Shown: positions 29,671 to 38,267 of the stretch, in pieces
How positions within the stretch are numbered: position 1 is the stretch's first letter
Layout of the letters: each line of letters begins with the position of its first letter
DNA from: Lederbergia lenta NBRC 16444
GTDB lineage: Bacteria > Bacillota > Bacilli > Bacillales > Bacillaceae_C
DNA length: 64,000 nt
Assembly (NCBI RefSeq): GCF_001591545.1
Contig: NZ_BCVC01000002.1
Location: 124,001 to 188,000 of the forward strand
Direction of reading: 5' to 3'
Program-made: the position numbers and the translations under genes
The notes under the pieces: model-generated
Databases searched by the model: none
Told to the model about the DNA's origin: nothing
The model's input: only the letters and a program-made list of their open reading frames with translations

Positions 29671-31170
29671 ATGAAATATGTTATTGGAGTGGACTTAGGA
29701 ACGAGTGCAGTGAAAGTTTTACTAGTGAATCAAAATGGTGAGGTGTGCCAAGACGTTTCCAAATCATATCCACTTATCCAAGAAAAGTCGGGTTATAGCG
29801 AACAAAATCCTGAGGAGTGGGTGGAAAAGACGGTCCAAGCTCTTGCTGAAATCACAAAAGATTTTGAAGGCAATGTAGAAGATATCGAAGGGATAAGCTT
29901 CTCTGGTCAAATGCATGGTCTTGTTCTGCTTGATAAAGAAAATCGAGTGTTAAGAAATGCTATTTTATGGAATGATACGAGGACAACAAAACAATGTCGT
30001 AAGATTGAAGAGCAAGTAGGAAAAGATACACTTTTGAAAATCACTAAAAATCCTGCGTTAGAAGGTTTTACATTACCCAAGTTATTATGGGTAAAAGAAA
30101 ATGAACCAGAAATATATGAAAAGGCTGCAGTATTTCTTCTTCCAAAAGATTATTTGCGATATCGACTGACTGGGCTTATTCATAGTGAATATTCCGATGC
30201 GGCAGGTACATTACTGCTTAATGTGGAAGAGAAAAAATGGAGCAAGGAAATGTGCGAGCTTGTAGACATCCGTTTTAATCTCTGCCCACCGCTTATTGCC
30301 TCACATGAGCAAACAGGAACAATTACTAACCAAATAGCTACAGAAACAGGTTTAGAGGAATCAGTAAAAGTCTTTGCTGGTGGCGCGGATAATGCTTGTG
30401 GTGCTATTGGCTCTGGAATTTTATCTGAAGGAAAAACGATGTGTAGCATCGGTACATCAGGCGTTGTTCTTTCATATGAACAACGCGGCGATCAAGACTT
30501 TCAAGGAAAAGTTCATTATTTTAATCATGGAGAAGAAGCTGGATTTTATACAATGGGGGTAACATTAGCCGCGGGATATAGCTTGAGTTGGTTTAAAGAT
30601 ACCTTTGCAACAGATGTAGACTTTGATATTTTATTACAAGATGTGAATGAAGTTCCAATTGGAGCGAATGGCTTATTATACACCCCTTATTTAGCAGGAG
30701 AAAGAAGTCCACACGCCGATTCTACTATTCGAGCAAGTTTCATAGGCATCGATGCCTCCCACGAAAGAAAAGACTTTGTTCGCGCAGTACTGGAGGGAAT
30801 TACGTTTTCTTTAAATGAATCAATTGAGATATTCAAAGAGAATGGAAAAAAAATCGAATCAATTGTCTCGATTGGCGGCGGTGCGAAAAATGAGCATTGG
30901 CTACAAATGCAAGCAGATATATTCAACGTAAAAATCGTAAAACTAGCCAGCGAACAAGGCCCAGGAATGGGGGCAGCAATGCTCGCTGCATTCGGAAGCG
31001 GCTGGTTTACATCGCTGCAAGCATGCGCTGAAAAATTTGTTCAAGTCGTCGAAACCTACTACCCTAAACAAGAAAATGTCGCTAAATATGAAAAACTATT
31101 TCCCATTTATCAAGAGGTGTACGTAAAAACAAAAGAGTTAAATCAACGATTGGTTGAGTTCAGGAGATAG
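29671..31170 (+). CDS. xylB: Xylulokinase
   Basis: FGGY-family kinase phosphorylating D-xylulose to xylulose-5-phosphate. It has the N-terminal phosphate motif GVDLGTSAVKVLL, the substrate loop SGQMHGLVLLD, the C-terminal domain with CSIGTSGVV and the adenosine motif GGGAKNEHWLQMQADI. Length 499 aa is full. A strong GAGGGGGAG site lies before ATG 29671. It is downstream of xylA but behind a strong hairpin, so its level relative to xylA may be reduced. Confidence 0.96.
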   Translation: MKYVIGVDLGTSAVKVLLVNQNGEVCQDVSKSYPLIQEKSGYSEQNPEEWVEKTVQALAEITKDFEGNVEDIEGISFSGQMHGLVLLDKENRVLRNAILWNDTRTTKQCRKIEEQVGKDTLLKITKNPALEGFTLPKLLWVKENEPEIYEKAAVFLLPKDYLRYRLTGLIHSEYSDAAGTLLLNVEEKKWSKEMCELVDIRFNLCPPLIASHEQTGTITNQIATETGLEESVKVFAGGADNACGAIGSGILSEGKTMCSIGTSGVVLSYEQRGDQDFQGKVHYFNHGEEAGFYTMGVTLAAGYSLSWFKDTFATDVDFDILLQDVNEVPIGANGLLYTPYLAGERSPHADSTIRASFIGIDASHERKDFVRAVLEGITFSLNESIEIFKENGKKIESIVSIGGGAKNEHWLQMQADIFNVKIVKLASEQGPGMGAAMLAAFGSGWFTSLQACAEKFVQVVETYYPKQENVAKYEKLFPIYQEVYVKTKELNQRLVEFRR

Positions 31171-31216
31171 AGGGGCATTTGGGTTAGGTCAAACTACCTA
31201 ATAAAAAACGAAAAAC

Positions 31217-31257
31217 TTTTCATTCACTTTATTAGTTGTTATAGTTAATATATCAAC
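31217..31257 (+). promoter_or_regulatory. Predicted promoter and auto-operator of the GntR/LacI-type repressor
   Basis: TTTTCA (31217-31222) and TATAGT (31240-31245) lie 17 bp apart. The palindrome GTTAATATATCAAC (31244-31257) follows at the expected transcription start. The ATATATCAAC half recurs twice upstream of the next gene, so autoregulation is likely. Confidence 0.55.
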
Positions 31258-31275
31258 TGATAAGGTGATGTTAAG

Positions 31276-32415
31276 ATGAATGTGCCGTTGTATAAACAAA
31301 TTTATAAGAGTATATTGAACCAAATCACTCGTGGAGAGTTAAGCAAGGGGCAAAAAGTTCCTTCAGAACAGGAATTGGCAGAAAAGTTTAAAGTAAGTCG
31401 AATTACATCTAAGAAAGCCTTAGATTTATTAGCTCAAAACGAAATTATAGAAAGAGTGCAAGGGAAAGGTTCCTTTGTACTACATTCTGTAGATTTGCCA
31501 ACAAGTCAATTGAATAGAGCTAATATAGAAAATGAAGGAAATAGGATTCTGAAAATTGGATTAGTTATTACAGATCTTTCGGATAGTTATGGTATTGAAT
31601 TAATGAAAGCAATAGAGCACAATATCAGTAAAAGTGGGGCGCATATGATTGTCAAGTTCACTCATGAAATGATTGAAAATGAGGAAAAGGCGATTACTGA
31701 GCTATTACAAGCAGGAGTGGAAGGGATGATTGTGCTTCCGATTCATGGTGAGCATTATAATCCGAAAATTCTTGAGCTAGTGCTACAAAATTATCCCATT
31801 GTTCTTGTTGATCGGTATTTGCGTGGGATTCAAGCGAGTTCAGTTTCCACAAATAATATGAAAGCAGCCAAAGAAGCGACAGAGTATTTAATTTCTTTAG
31901 AGCATGAAAAAATTGCTTATATTACTCTCCCTTATGATGGTACCACTGTATTAGAAGATAGAATGAAGGGATTTCAACTTGCTCATACAGAACAAGGTAT
32001 ACCCCTTAATCCTAATTATCTCTTTACGAATAATGCATGCGAATTGGCTTATAAGCCGACAATGAAACATGAATTAAATAAGGAGCTTAATAAAATAAAG
32101 CAGTTTATTAAAGAAAATCCAGAGATAACAGCTTTTGTGGTTTGTAGACACTCTTTTGCAGAAATCCTTATTTATGTGCTTGAATCTATGGGGAAAAATG
32201 TACCTGAAGATTATTCAATTATTTGTTTTGATTCACCAATCGCTACTATCGACAAGCCACAATTTACGCATATTCATCAAAAGGAAGATAAACTAGGTGA
32301 AAAAGCGGTAAAGCTTGTCATTGAACAATTGGCAGGAGATACTGATATTCAAACGGAATTTATTGATTTTGAATTAATAGAGGGAATATCGACAGGGAAA
32401 ATGAAGAATTTATAA
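31276..32415 (+). CDS. GntR-HTH/LacI-fold transcriptional repressor (AraR-like)
   Basis: It has an N-terminal GntR winged helix (residues 1-70: PLYKQIYKSILNQI, KVPSEQELAEKFKVSRIT, ERVQGKGSFV) joined to a LacI/periplasmic-binding-type sugar sensor (about 90-379: ILKIGLVITDLSD, VDRYLRGIQASSVSTNN, ITAFVVCRHSFAE). This is the architecture of AraR. At 379 aa it is complete. It precedes an ABC importer and two dehydrogenase genes, and shares palindromic ATATATCAAC elements with both its own promoter and theirs. The true inducer is unknown; the operator differs from the AraR site I remember. Confidence 0.9.
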   Translation: MNVPLYKQIYKSILNQITRGELSKGQKVPSEQELAEKFKVSRITSKKALDLLAQNEIIERVQGKGSFVLHSVDLPTSQLNRANIENEGNRILKIGLVITDLSDSYGIELMKAIEHNISKSGAHMIVKFTHEMIENEEKAITELLQAGVEGMIVLPIHGEHYNPKILELVLQNYPIVLVDRYLRGIQASSVSTNNMKAAKEATEYLISLEHEKIAYITLPYDGTTVLEDRMKGFQLAHTEQGIPLNPNYLFTNNACELAYKPTMKHELNKELNKIKQFIKENPEITAFVVCRHSFAEILIYVLESMGKNVPEDYSIICFDSPIATIDKPQFTHIHQKEDKLGEKAVKLVIEQLAGDTDIQTEFIDFELIEGISTGKMKNL

Positions 32416-32435
32416 TATTCTTCATTTTTTTTATG
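32398..32435 (+). terminator. Terminator overlapping the end of the repressor gene
   Basis: AAAATGAAGAAT and ATTCTTCATTTT form a hairpin around a short AT loop, followed by TTTT. The left arm contains the last codons of the repressor. Confidence 0.75.
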
Positions 32436-32442
32436 AAAACAG

Positions 32443-32498
32443 TTGACATGTTGATATATAGTAATATATTATTCTTGTTATATTGGATATATCAACAT
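32443..32498 (+). promoter_or_regulatory. Predicted promoter with repressor operators upstream of the ABC importer
   Basis: The -35 box TTGACA (32443-32448) is followed after 16 bp by TATATT (32465-32470). GTTGATATAT (32450-32459) lies between the boxes, and its inverse ATATATCAAC (32487-32496) lies just downstream; together ATGTTGATATAT and ATATATCAACAT form 12-bp perfect arms 27 bp apart. The same half-site lies in the repressor's own promoter. Confidence 0.65.
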
Positions 32499-32523
32499 CT
32501 TGTGTAACTACATAAATAGAAAG

Positions 32524-32537
32524 TGTAAGCGCTTTAG
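32524..32537 (+). promoter_or_regulatory. Weak cre-like site
   Basis: TGTAAGCGCTTTAG matches the cre consensus TGWAARCGYTWNCW at 12 of 14 positions, failing at the last two. It sits in the leader of the lipoprotein gene. Confidence 0.35.
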
Positions 32538-32587
32538 GGAGGTAGGTAAGAAGTTTCACGTCTGTAAGAATAATAGGGGGTGTAAAA

Positions 32588-33889
32588 ATGAAAAGAAAAG
32601 TTGGAAGATTTGGTCAATTGGTGGTCGTTTTAATTCTTACGTTATCTTTATTTCTAGCTGGATGCTCGTCGAAGGAAAAGGCTAGTGGTGGTTCAGATGC
32701 AGGTAAGAAAGAAATAACACTGTGGCATGGTAGTACTGGCATTGGCTTAAATGCACTAAAAGTATTAGTGAAAAGTTATGAAGAAAAGAATCCTGATATT
32801 AAAGTGAAAATGGTATACACGGAGGCTAGTGAGGGAGCAGACCAAAAGTTGTTAACTGCTGTAGCTGGTGGAAATCCACCTGATGTTGCGACTTTTGATA
32901 GATTTAAAGTTGGATCTTGGGCTGCTCAAGGATCACTGACGGATTTAACGGAGATGGCAGCATCAGATGGCATTTCAGAGGAGTTATATTATCCGTATGC
33001 ATGGGAAGAAGCGAACTATGAGGGGAAATTATACGCTATCCCAACTTCTACAGATTCGCGATTACTCTATTATAATAAAGATCACTTTAAGGAAGTTGGA
33101 TTAGATCCAGAAAACCCTCCAAAAACAATTGCGGAATTAGAAGCTGCTGCTGAAAAATTAACGATAAAAGAAGGAAAACGATTTAAGAGAATTGGCTTTA
33201 TCCCATGGTATGGTCAAGGGTGGCTTTATAGTTGGGGCTGGGGATTCGGCGGTGAGTTTTATAATAAAGAAACTGGAGAAGTAACTGCCAATGATCCTAA
33301 AATCGTAGAAGCATTACAGTGGATGGTCGACTTTGGTAAAAAGTACAATGTTGAAGATATCTCTGGATTTGAAAGTTCGGCAGGTAGCGACGCAATGGAT
33401 CCATTTATTGCTGGCCAAATAAGTATGAAAGTAGATGGAAACTGGTCGGTAACAGCTATTGAAAAATTTAAGCCAGATTTAAATTATGGTGTAACTCCTA
33501 TTCCTACTCCAACCGGGACTGATTTCACAACCTGGTCTGGCGGTGGAGCTGTTATTATTCCAAAGGGTGCCAAAAACGTAGAGGATGCTTGGGACTTCTT
33601 GAAATATTATGGTAGTGAAGAAGGGCAAGAAGTTTATTATGGCGAGCTCTCTGGGGATTTTTCTGTTATAGACTCTGTTAACGAAAAATTAGGTCATAAA
33701 GATGATCCAATTGGAAAAGAGTTTATCGAAATATTACCGGTATCAAACTCACGTCCTGTTATTACAGAAGGGCAACTGTTATGGAACGAATTAGTTACTG
33801 CTGTTGAAAACGCGACTAGAGGTAATGGTACTCCGCAAGAGAACTTAGATAAAGCCACTGAAGCGGTAAATAAAGCACTGCAGAAATAA
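32588..33889 (+). CDS. Sugar ABC transporter solute-binding lipoprotein
   Basis: Family-1 extracellular binding protein with a lipoprotein signal ending LSLFLAGC (C26) and a Ser/Gly linker. The mature part begins EITLWHGSTG, followed by the family segment NPPDVATFD and a DPFIAGQISMKVDGNW hinge. Length 433 aa is typical. A GGGGG site lies before ATG 32588. It leads a run of permease, permease and two Gfo/Idh/MocA dehydrogenase genes, so the substrate may be a sugar or polyol that is oxidised after uptake. Control is probably by the GntR/LacI-type repressor immediately upstream. Confidence 0.92.
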   Translation: MKRKVGRFGQLVVVLILTLSLFLAGCSSKEKASGGSDAGKKEITLWHGSTGIGLNALKVLVKSYEEKNPDIKVKMVYTEASEGADQKLLTAVAGGNPPDVATFDRFKVGSWAAQGSLTDLTEMAASDGISEELYYPYAWEEANYEGKLYAIPTSTDSRLLYYNKDHFKEVGLDPENPPKTIAELEAAAEKLTIKEGKRFKRIGFIPWYGQGWLYSWGWGFGGEFYNKETGEVTANDPKIVEALQWMVDFGKKYNVEDISGFESSAGSDAMDPFIAGQISMKVDGNWSVTAIEKFKPDLNYGVTPIPTPTGTDFTTWSGGGAVIIPKGAKNVEDAWDFLKYYGSEEGQEVYYGELSGDFSVIDSVNEKLGHKDDPIGKEFIEILPVSNSRPVITEGQLLWNELVTAVENATRGNGTPQENLDKATEAVNKALQK

Positions 33890-33911
33890 TAACAAATAGG
33901 GGAGGGCTAGC

Positions 33912-33937
33912 CCCCTTCCCATTCAATAGGGAAGGGG
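33912..33937 (+). other. GC-rich hairpin that covers the permease ribosome site
   Basis: CCCCTTCCC (33912-33920) and GGGAAGGGG (33929-33937) pair perfectly over 9 bp around ATTCAATA, followed by TTT. The right arm holds the AAGGGG Shine-Dalgarno of the downstream TTG-started permease, so folding would hide it. Confidence 0.7.
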
Positions 33938-33946
33938 TTTCTGAAA

Positions 33947-34882
33947 TTGGCGAAGATAGACAAATCTACTAGTGTCCTAGATGTACCTATCAGCAAAAAA
34001 AGAGTATTTACTGCATCCAATCGAGCTGGTTGGCTGTTTGCCTCTCCGTGGATCATAGGCTTGGTTATGTTTTATGCTGTGCCATTAGTATCTTCTATTT
34101 ACTTTAGTTTTACTAACTATAGCATCTTACAACCCGGTGAATATATCGGTCTCCAAAATTATAAAGAGCTATTTAAAGATGATTTATTTTGGAAGTCTAT
34201 CTATAATACTATTTATTTTGCTGTATATTTCGTGCCTTTAAGTATTATCTTTGGTGTTGCGCTAGCTATGATCTTAAATATGAAGGTAAAAGGTATGGCG
34301 ATATATCGGACGATATTTTTTCTCCCGACTCTAGTGCCACATGTTGCTCTGGCAGTTCTTTGGATGTGGCTTTTAAATCCTGGCTTTGGCCTTGTCAATG
34401 GCATGTTAGAATTGGTCGGCATACAGGGACCAAACTGGCTTGGTAGTGTGGCGTGGTCAAAACCGTCACTAATATTGATGTCATTATGGGGGATAGGACA
34501 AGCTGTTATCATCTATCTTGCTGGGTTAGCTGATATTTCAGATGAATACTATGAAGCAGCAGATGTAGATGGTGCCAATTGGTTTCAAAAAACGATTAAT
34601 ATTACGATTCCATTGCTCACACCTGTTATATTCTTTAACTTAGTCATGGGGGCAATCGGGGCGTTCCAGCAATTTACGTTACCATATACAATGACAGCGG
34701 GGCAAGGAACCCCAGCAAACTCACTTACATTTTATGTGATGTATCTATACGATAACGGATTTAAGTTTTTCAAAATGGGCTATGCATCTGCGATGGCTTG
34801 GATACTATTTATTATCATTATGGCATTAACAGCCGTAATATTTATGACATCCAAGCGTTGGGTTCATTATCAAGGTGAGTAG
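33947..34882 (+). CDS. Sugar ABC transporter permease, MalF type
   Basis: A 311-aa subunit with an N-terminal cytosolic tail (about 25 residues) and six helices, the first around residues 28-50 (GWLFASPWIIGLVMFYAVPL). The EAA loop YEAADVDGANWFQKTINITI lies near residue 201. Translation starts at TTG 33947 with GGGG about 9 bases upstream, inside the right arm of a hairpin, which would reduce or regulate its translation relative to the binding protein. Confidence 0.92.
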   Translation: MAKIDKSTSVLDVPISKKRVFTASNRAGWLFASPWIIGLVMFYAVPLVSSIYFSFTNYSILQPGEYIGLQNYKELFKDDLFWKSIYNTIYFAVYFVPLSIIFGVALAMILNMKVKGMAIYRTIFFLPTLVPHVALAVLWMWLLNPGFGLVNGMLELVGIQGPNWLGSVAWSKPSLILMSLWGIGQAVIIYLAGLADISDEYYEAADVDGANWFQKTINITIPLLTPVIFFNLVMGAIGAFQQFTLPYTMTAGQGTPANSLTFYVMYLYDNGFKFFKMGYASAMAWILFIIIMALTAVIFMTSKRWVHYQGE

Positions 34883-34897
34883 AAAGGAGTGTGTTGA

Positions 34898-35734
34898 ATG
34901 CAACCTATAGTAAAAAAGAGGTTTAAATTTACAATAGCCCACTTATGTCTCATTATCGCTTCTGCATTCTTTTTAGTTCCGTTTATTTGGATGGTCTCGA
35001 CCTCATTAAAGCCGATTACACAAATTTTTTCCTATCCACCTGAATGGATACCTAGCCCATTCCAATGGGCGAATTATATAGATGCGATCGAGTATATCCC
35101 GTTTTTTACATTCTTGAAAAATACGGTAGTCATTACTGTTTTAAGTACAGTAGGAGTAGCTATTTCATGTCCACTTGTCGCTTATAGTTTTGCGAAGCTA
35201 GAGTGGAAGGGCCGTAATGTTTTGTTCGTCATTACTATTGCAGTCATGATGATTCCAGCGCAAGTAACGATGATTCCATTGTTTTTACTATTTAATAAGA
35301 TTGGATGGGTGGGAACCCCATTACCATTGATTGTTCCAGCATTTTTTGGAGTCCCATTTTTTATCTTTTTGTTGCGTCAGTTTTTCATGGGACTACCAAA
35401 TACATTACGGGATGCCGCTAAAATTGATGGGGCGGGAGAGTTTAGAATCTATTGGCAGATTATGCTGCCTTTAGCGCAGCCAGCTGTCTTAGCAGTTGCT
35501 TTGTTTCAATTTATGAATAGCTGGACAGACTTTATTGGTCCTTTACTGTATTTAACAGACGAAGTTCAATATACTTTATCATTAGGTCTTCAGCAATTTC
35601 AAACACAAATGGGTACAGAGTGGGGCTTAATGATGTCTGTCGCTACTATGATGACATTGCCAATTATAGTTATGTTCTTTTTCCTACAAAAAACATTTAT
35701 AAATGGTATTACATTTAGCGGCATAAAAGGGTAG
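34898..35734 (+). CDS. Sugar ABC transporter permease, MalG type
   Basis: A 278-aa subunit with six helices. The EAA loop (LRDAAKIDGAGEFRIYWQIM) lies near residue 169 and the C-terminus is FINGITFSGIKG. AAAGGAG lies before ATG 34898, 15 bp after the partner permease. It completes the importer with the proteins at 32588 and 33947. No ATPase gene follows; two dehydrogenases do. Confidence 0.93.
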   Translation: MQPIVKKRFKFTIAHLCLIIASAFFLVPFIWMVSTSLKPITQIFSYPPEWIPSPFQWANYIDAIEYIPFFTFLKNTVVITVLSTVGVAISCPLVAYSFAKLEWKGRNVLFVITIAVMMIPAQVTMIPLFLLFNKIGWVGTPLPLIVPAFFGVPFFIFLLRQFFMGLPNTLRDAAKIDGAGEFRIYWQIMLPLAQPAVLAVALFQFMNSWTDFIGPLLYLTDEVQYTLSLGLQQFQTQMGTEWGLMMSVATMMTLPIIVMFFFLQKTFINGITFSGIKG

Positions 35735-35792
35735 AATATGAGATGTGTGAAAGCGTATTATCAAAATAACTTATATAGAAGGAGAATGAATC

Positions 35793-36923
35793 ATGACAAA
35801 AAAGTTAAAAGTTGCAATTGTAGGTTGTGGAGGAATCGCTAACGGTAAGCATATGCCAAGTCTTAGTAAGGTAGATCAAGTGGAAATGGTTGCTTTTTGT
35901 GATATAGAAGTTGAGAAAGCAGAGAAAGCTGCTGCAGAATATGGAAGCGCTGACGCAAAAGTATACGTCGATTATAAACAATTATTAGAAGATACAGAGA
36001 TTGATATTGTTCATGTATGTACACCTAATATTTCTCATGCGGAAATCTCTATTGCAGCGATGGAAGCTGACAAGCATGTTATGTGTGAAAAGCCGATGGC
36101 TATCAATACAGAACAAGCTAAATCAATGGTAGAGGCTGCGAAACGGACAGGCAAAAAATTGACTGTAGGTTATAATAATCGTTTCAGACCTGATAGCCAG
36201 TTTTTACATAAGGTGTGTGAACGTGGAGACTTAGGTGAAGTCTATTATGCGAAAGCACATGCGATTCGTAGAAGAGCTGTACCAACATGGGGTGTGTTTT
36301 TAGATGAAGAAAAGCAAGGTGGTGGCCCTTTAATCGATATTGGTACACATGCACTTGATTTAACGCTTTGGATGATGAACAACTACAAACCAAAAGCTGT
36401 AATGGGTTCTGTAAATCATAAATTAGGGAAAAAGAAAGATGCTGCAAATGCTTGGGGACCGTGGGATCCAGAAAAATTCACAGTGGAAGATTCTGCTTTC
36501 GGATTCATCACAATGGAAAATGGTGCAACGATTGTACTTGAATCAAGCTGGGCATTGAATTCCCTTGATGTGGACGAGGCAAAATGTAGCCTGAGTGGAA
36601 CAGAAGGTGGGGCAGATATGAAAGAAGGTCTTCGCCTTAACGGGGAAGATATGGGGAAACTTTATACAAATAAAGTCGAACTTGGTGCTGGTGGTGTTGC
36701 ATTTTATGATGGAAAAGTAGAAAACGATTCCGAGTTGGAGGCACGCCTTTGGGTGGAAAGCATTATTAACGACACAGAACCAGTTGTAAAGCCTGAGGAA
36801 GCACTTGTTGTTACTCAAATTTTGGAAGCAATTTATGAATCTGCGAAAACAGGAAAAGCTGTTTATTTTAATGAAGAAGCACAATCAAATGTAGGAGAAA
36901 AAGGAGCGGTTCTAGTTGATTAA
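35793..36923 (+). CDS. Gfo/Idh/MocA family oxidoreductase
   Basis: Probable NAD(P)-dependent sugar or inositol dehydrogenase. The Rossmann domain (residues 1-125) has IVGCGGIANGKHMPSL, the catalytic-lysine motif CEKPMA (about residue 98), and the C-terminal domain has the DIGTHALDLTLWMM histidine motif (about 189). Length 376 aa is normal. AAGGAG lies 8 bases before the ATG. It lies 58 bp after the MalG-type permease and overlaps the next dehydrogenase by 8 bp. Substrate unknown; the pair suggests oxidation and re-reduction of an imported sugar. Confidence 0.92.
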   Translation: MTKKLKVAIVGCGGIANGKHMPSLSKVDQVEMVAFCDIEVEKAEKAAAEYGSADAKVYVDYKQLLEDTEIDIVHVCTPNISHAEISIAAMEADKHVMCEKPMAINTEQAKSMVEAAKRTGKKLTVGYNNRFRPDSQFLHKVCERGDLGEVYYAKAHAIRRRAVPTWGVFLDEEKQGGGPLIDIGTHALDLTLWMMNNYKPKAVMGSVNHKLGKKKDAANAWGPWDPEKFTVEDSAFGFITMENGATIVLESSWALNSLDVDEAKCSLSGTEGGADMKEGLRLNGEDMGKLYTNKVELGAGGVAFYDGKVENDSELEARLWVESIINDTEPVVKPEEALVVTQILEAIYESAKTGKAVYFNEEAQSNVGEKGAVLVD

Positions 36924-37902
36924 GGTAGCATTATTAAGTAGATGGCATGTACATGCTGATGATTATGCACGAGGTGCAAAAGAAAATGAACAAATATCCA
37001 TTGAATTAGTATGGGATGAAGATGCAGAACGTGGTAAACAATGGGCAGATGAATTGGGAGTACCTTTTGAACAAGAATTAGAAACTGTACTTGCAAATCC
37101 TGAGATTGACGCTGTCATTGTCACAACTCCAACAAATATGCATAAAGAGGTAATGGTTGCCGCGGCTAATCACGGGAAACATATCTTTACAGAGAAGGTA
37201 TTAGCTTTTTCAACTGAAGATTGTGAAGCAATATATCAAGCGGTAGAAGAGCAGGGCGTTCAATTAATGGTATCTTTGCCTAAATTAACAGATAGCCCAT
37301 TTGTATATGCAGAAAAGGCATTGCAAGCAGGAAAATTAGGAAAATTAACAACTGTTCGCTGTCGCTTTGCTCATAATGGAGCTGTTGCGCCAGAAGGACA
37401 AGCAACTGGTTGGTTGCCAGAACGTTTCTATAACTTGGAGCAGACTGGTGGAGGTGCTTTAATGGATCTTGGCGCACATCCCATTTATTTAACAAATCGT
37501 TTAGCAGGGAAGGCAACAGCAGTACAAGCCCGTTTACAAGAGACCAATAATCTTGGTGTAGATGATAATGCCGTAGTATTGGTAGAATACGAATCTGGCG
37601 CACTTGGTATCATTGAAACTAGCTTTGTATCGCATGGCAGCCCTTTCCAATTAGAACTTTATGGGACAGAAGGGTCATTGATGATTGAGGAAGGCCGGAT
37701 CCGCCTGAATAGCCGTCATGGAGAAGAAGAAGTTTCTGCAGAGACGATTACTTCATTGCCAATGCCAATGGAACAATGGGTGCAAGTAATCCAAAATGAA
37801 ACAACACCATCTATTACTAAAGAAGATGTGTTGCGACTAACAGTGATTAATGAAGCAGCAGCGAAGTCACATCAAGAAAACGCAAGAGTTCAAATAGGTT
37901 AA
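36916..37902 (+). CDS. Gfo/Idh/MocA family oxidoreductase, divergent N-terminus
   Basis: A 328-aa paralogue beginning IKVALLSRWHVHADDYARGA. The usual glycine-rich Gx(G/A)xxG turn is replaced by SRWHVHAD, while the downstream VTTPTNMHKEV, TEKVLA lysine motif (about residue 95) and MDLGAHPIYL motif (about 185) are intact. It starts at TTG 36916, overlapping the previous gene by 8 bp, with GGAG about 9 bases upstream. The altered nucleotide turn may change cofactor binding. A terminator follows. Confidence 0.88.
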   Translation: MIKVALLSRWHVHADDYARGAKENEQISIELVWDEDAERGKQWADELGVPFEQELETVLANPEIDAVIVTTPTNMHKEVMVAAANHGKHIFTEKVLAFSTEDCEAIYQAVEEQGVQLMVSLPKLTDSPFVYAEKALQAGKLGKLTTVRCRFAHNGAVAPEGQATGWLPERFYNLEQTGGGALMDLGAHPIYLTNRLAGKATAVQARLQETNNLGVDDNAVVLVEYESGALGIIETSFVSHGSPFQLELYGTEGSLMIEEGRIRLNSRHGEEEVSAETITSLPMPMEQWVQVIQNETTPSITKEDVLRLTVINEAAAKSHQENARVQIG

Positions 37903-37935
37903 TTATACTTTGTAAGAAAACATTAATATAATACA

Positions 37936-37998
37936 AAAAGAATCATTCTTTCGCTTTGGTTTAGGAATTACACCAAAGCGAAAAGGATGATTCTTTTA
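37936..37998 (+). terminator. Long intrinsic terminator after the dehydrogenase operon
   Basis: AGAATCAT and CTTTCGCTTTGGT on the left pair with ACCAAAGCGAAAAG and ATGATTCT on the right with one internal mismatch, then TTTATTTG. The arms exceed 20 bp. Confidence 0.88.
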
Positions 37999-38080
37999 TT
38001 TGGTACATAAATAAGGGAAGAATATATAGTGGATTAATCTTATGTTTGGTGAATAAATGTTAGAGGTTCTATTGGTCTAA

Positions 38081-38109
38081 TTGACAATATTTGAATATAA
38101 AACTATGTT
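38081..38109 (+). promoter_or_regulatory. Predicted promoter of the GH85 gene
   Basis: A perfect -35 TTGACA (38081-38086) is followed after 17 bp by TATGTT (38104-38109). It lies 159 bp before the GH85 start, with a cre-like site in between. The rest of 37999-38267 shows no gene. Confidence 0.55.
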
Positions 38110-38155
38110 AAATTCATATTTGTGAAATGATAGTCAAGTTTTCAATGGTACTAAA

Positions 38156-38169
38156 TGTTAGCGCTTTCC
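38156..38169 (-). promoter_or_regulatory. Candidate cre site upstream of the GH85 gene
   Basis: Read on the minus strand GGAAAGCGCTAACA matches TGWAARCGYTWNCW at 13 of 14 positions. It lies about 50 bp downstream of the predicted -10 box, a position suited to CcpA repression. Confidence 0.5.
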
Positions 38170-38267
38170 GTAAATGGAGGTGAGGTATTAGCAAAAGCAG
38201 TGAAGAGAATGGAAAGTCACCGGTTGTATTTTATATTTAAGTAATTAAAAACTAGTGAGGTGGAAAT

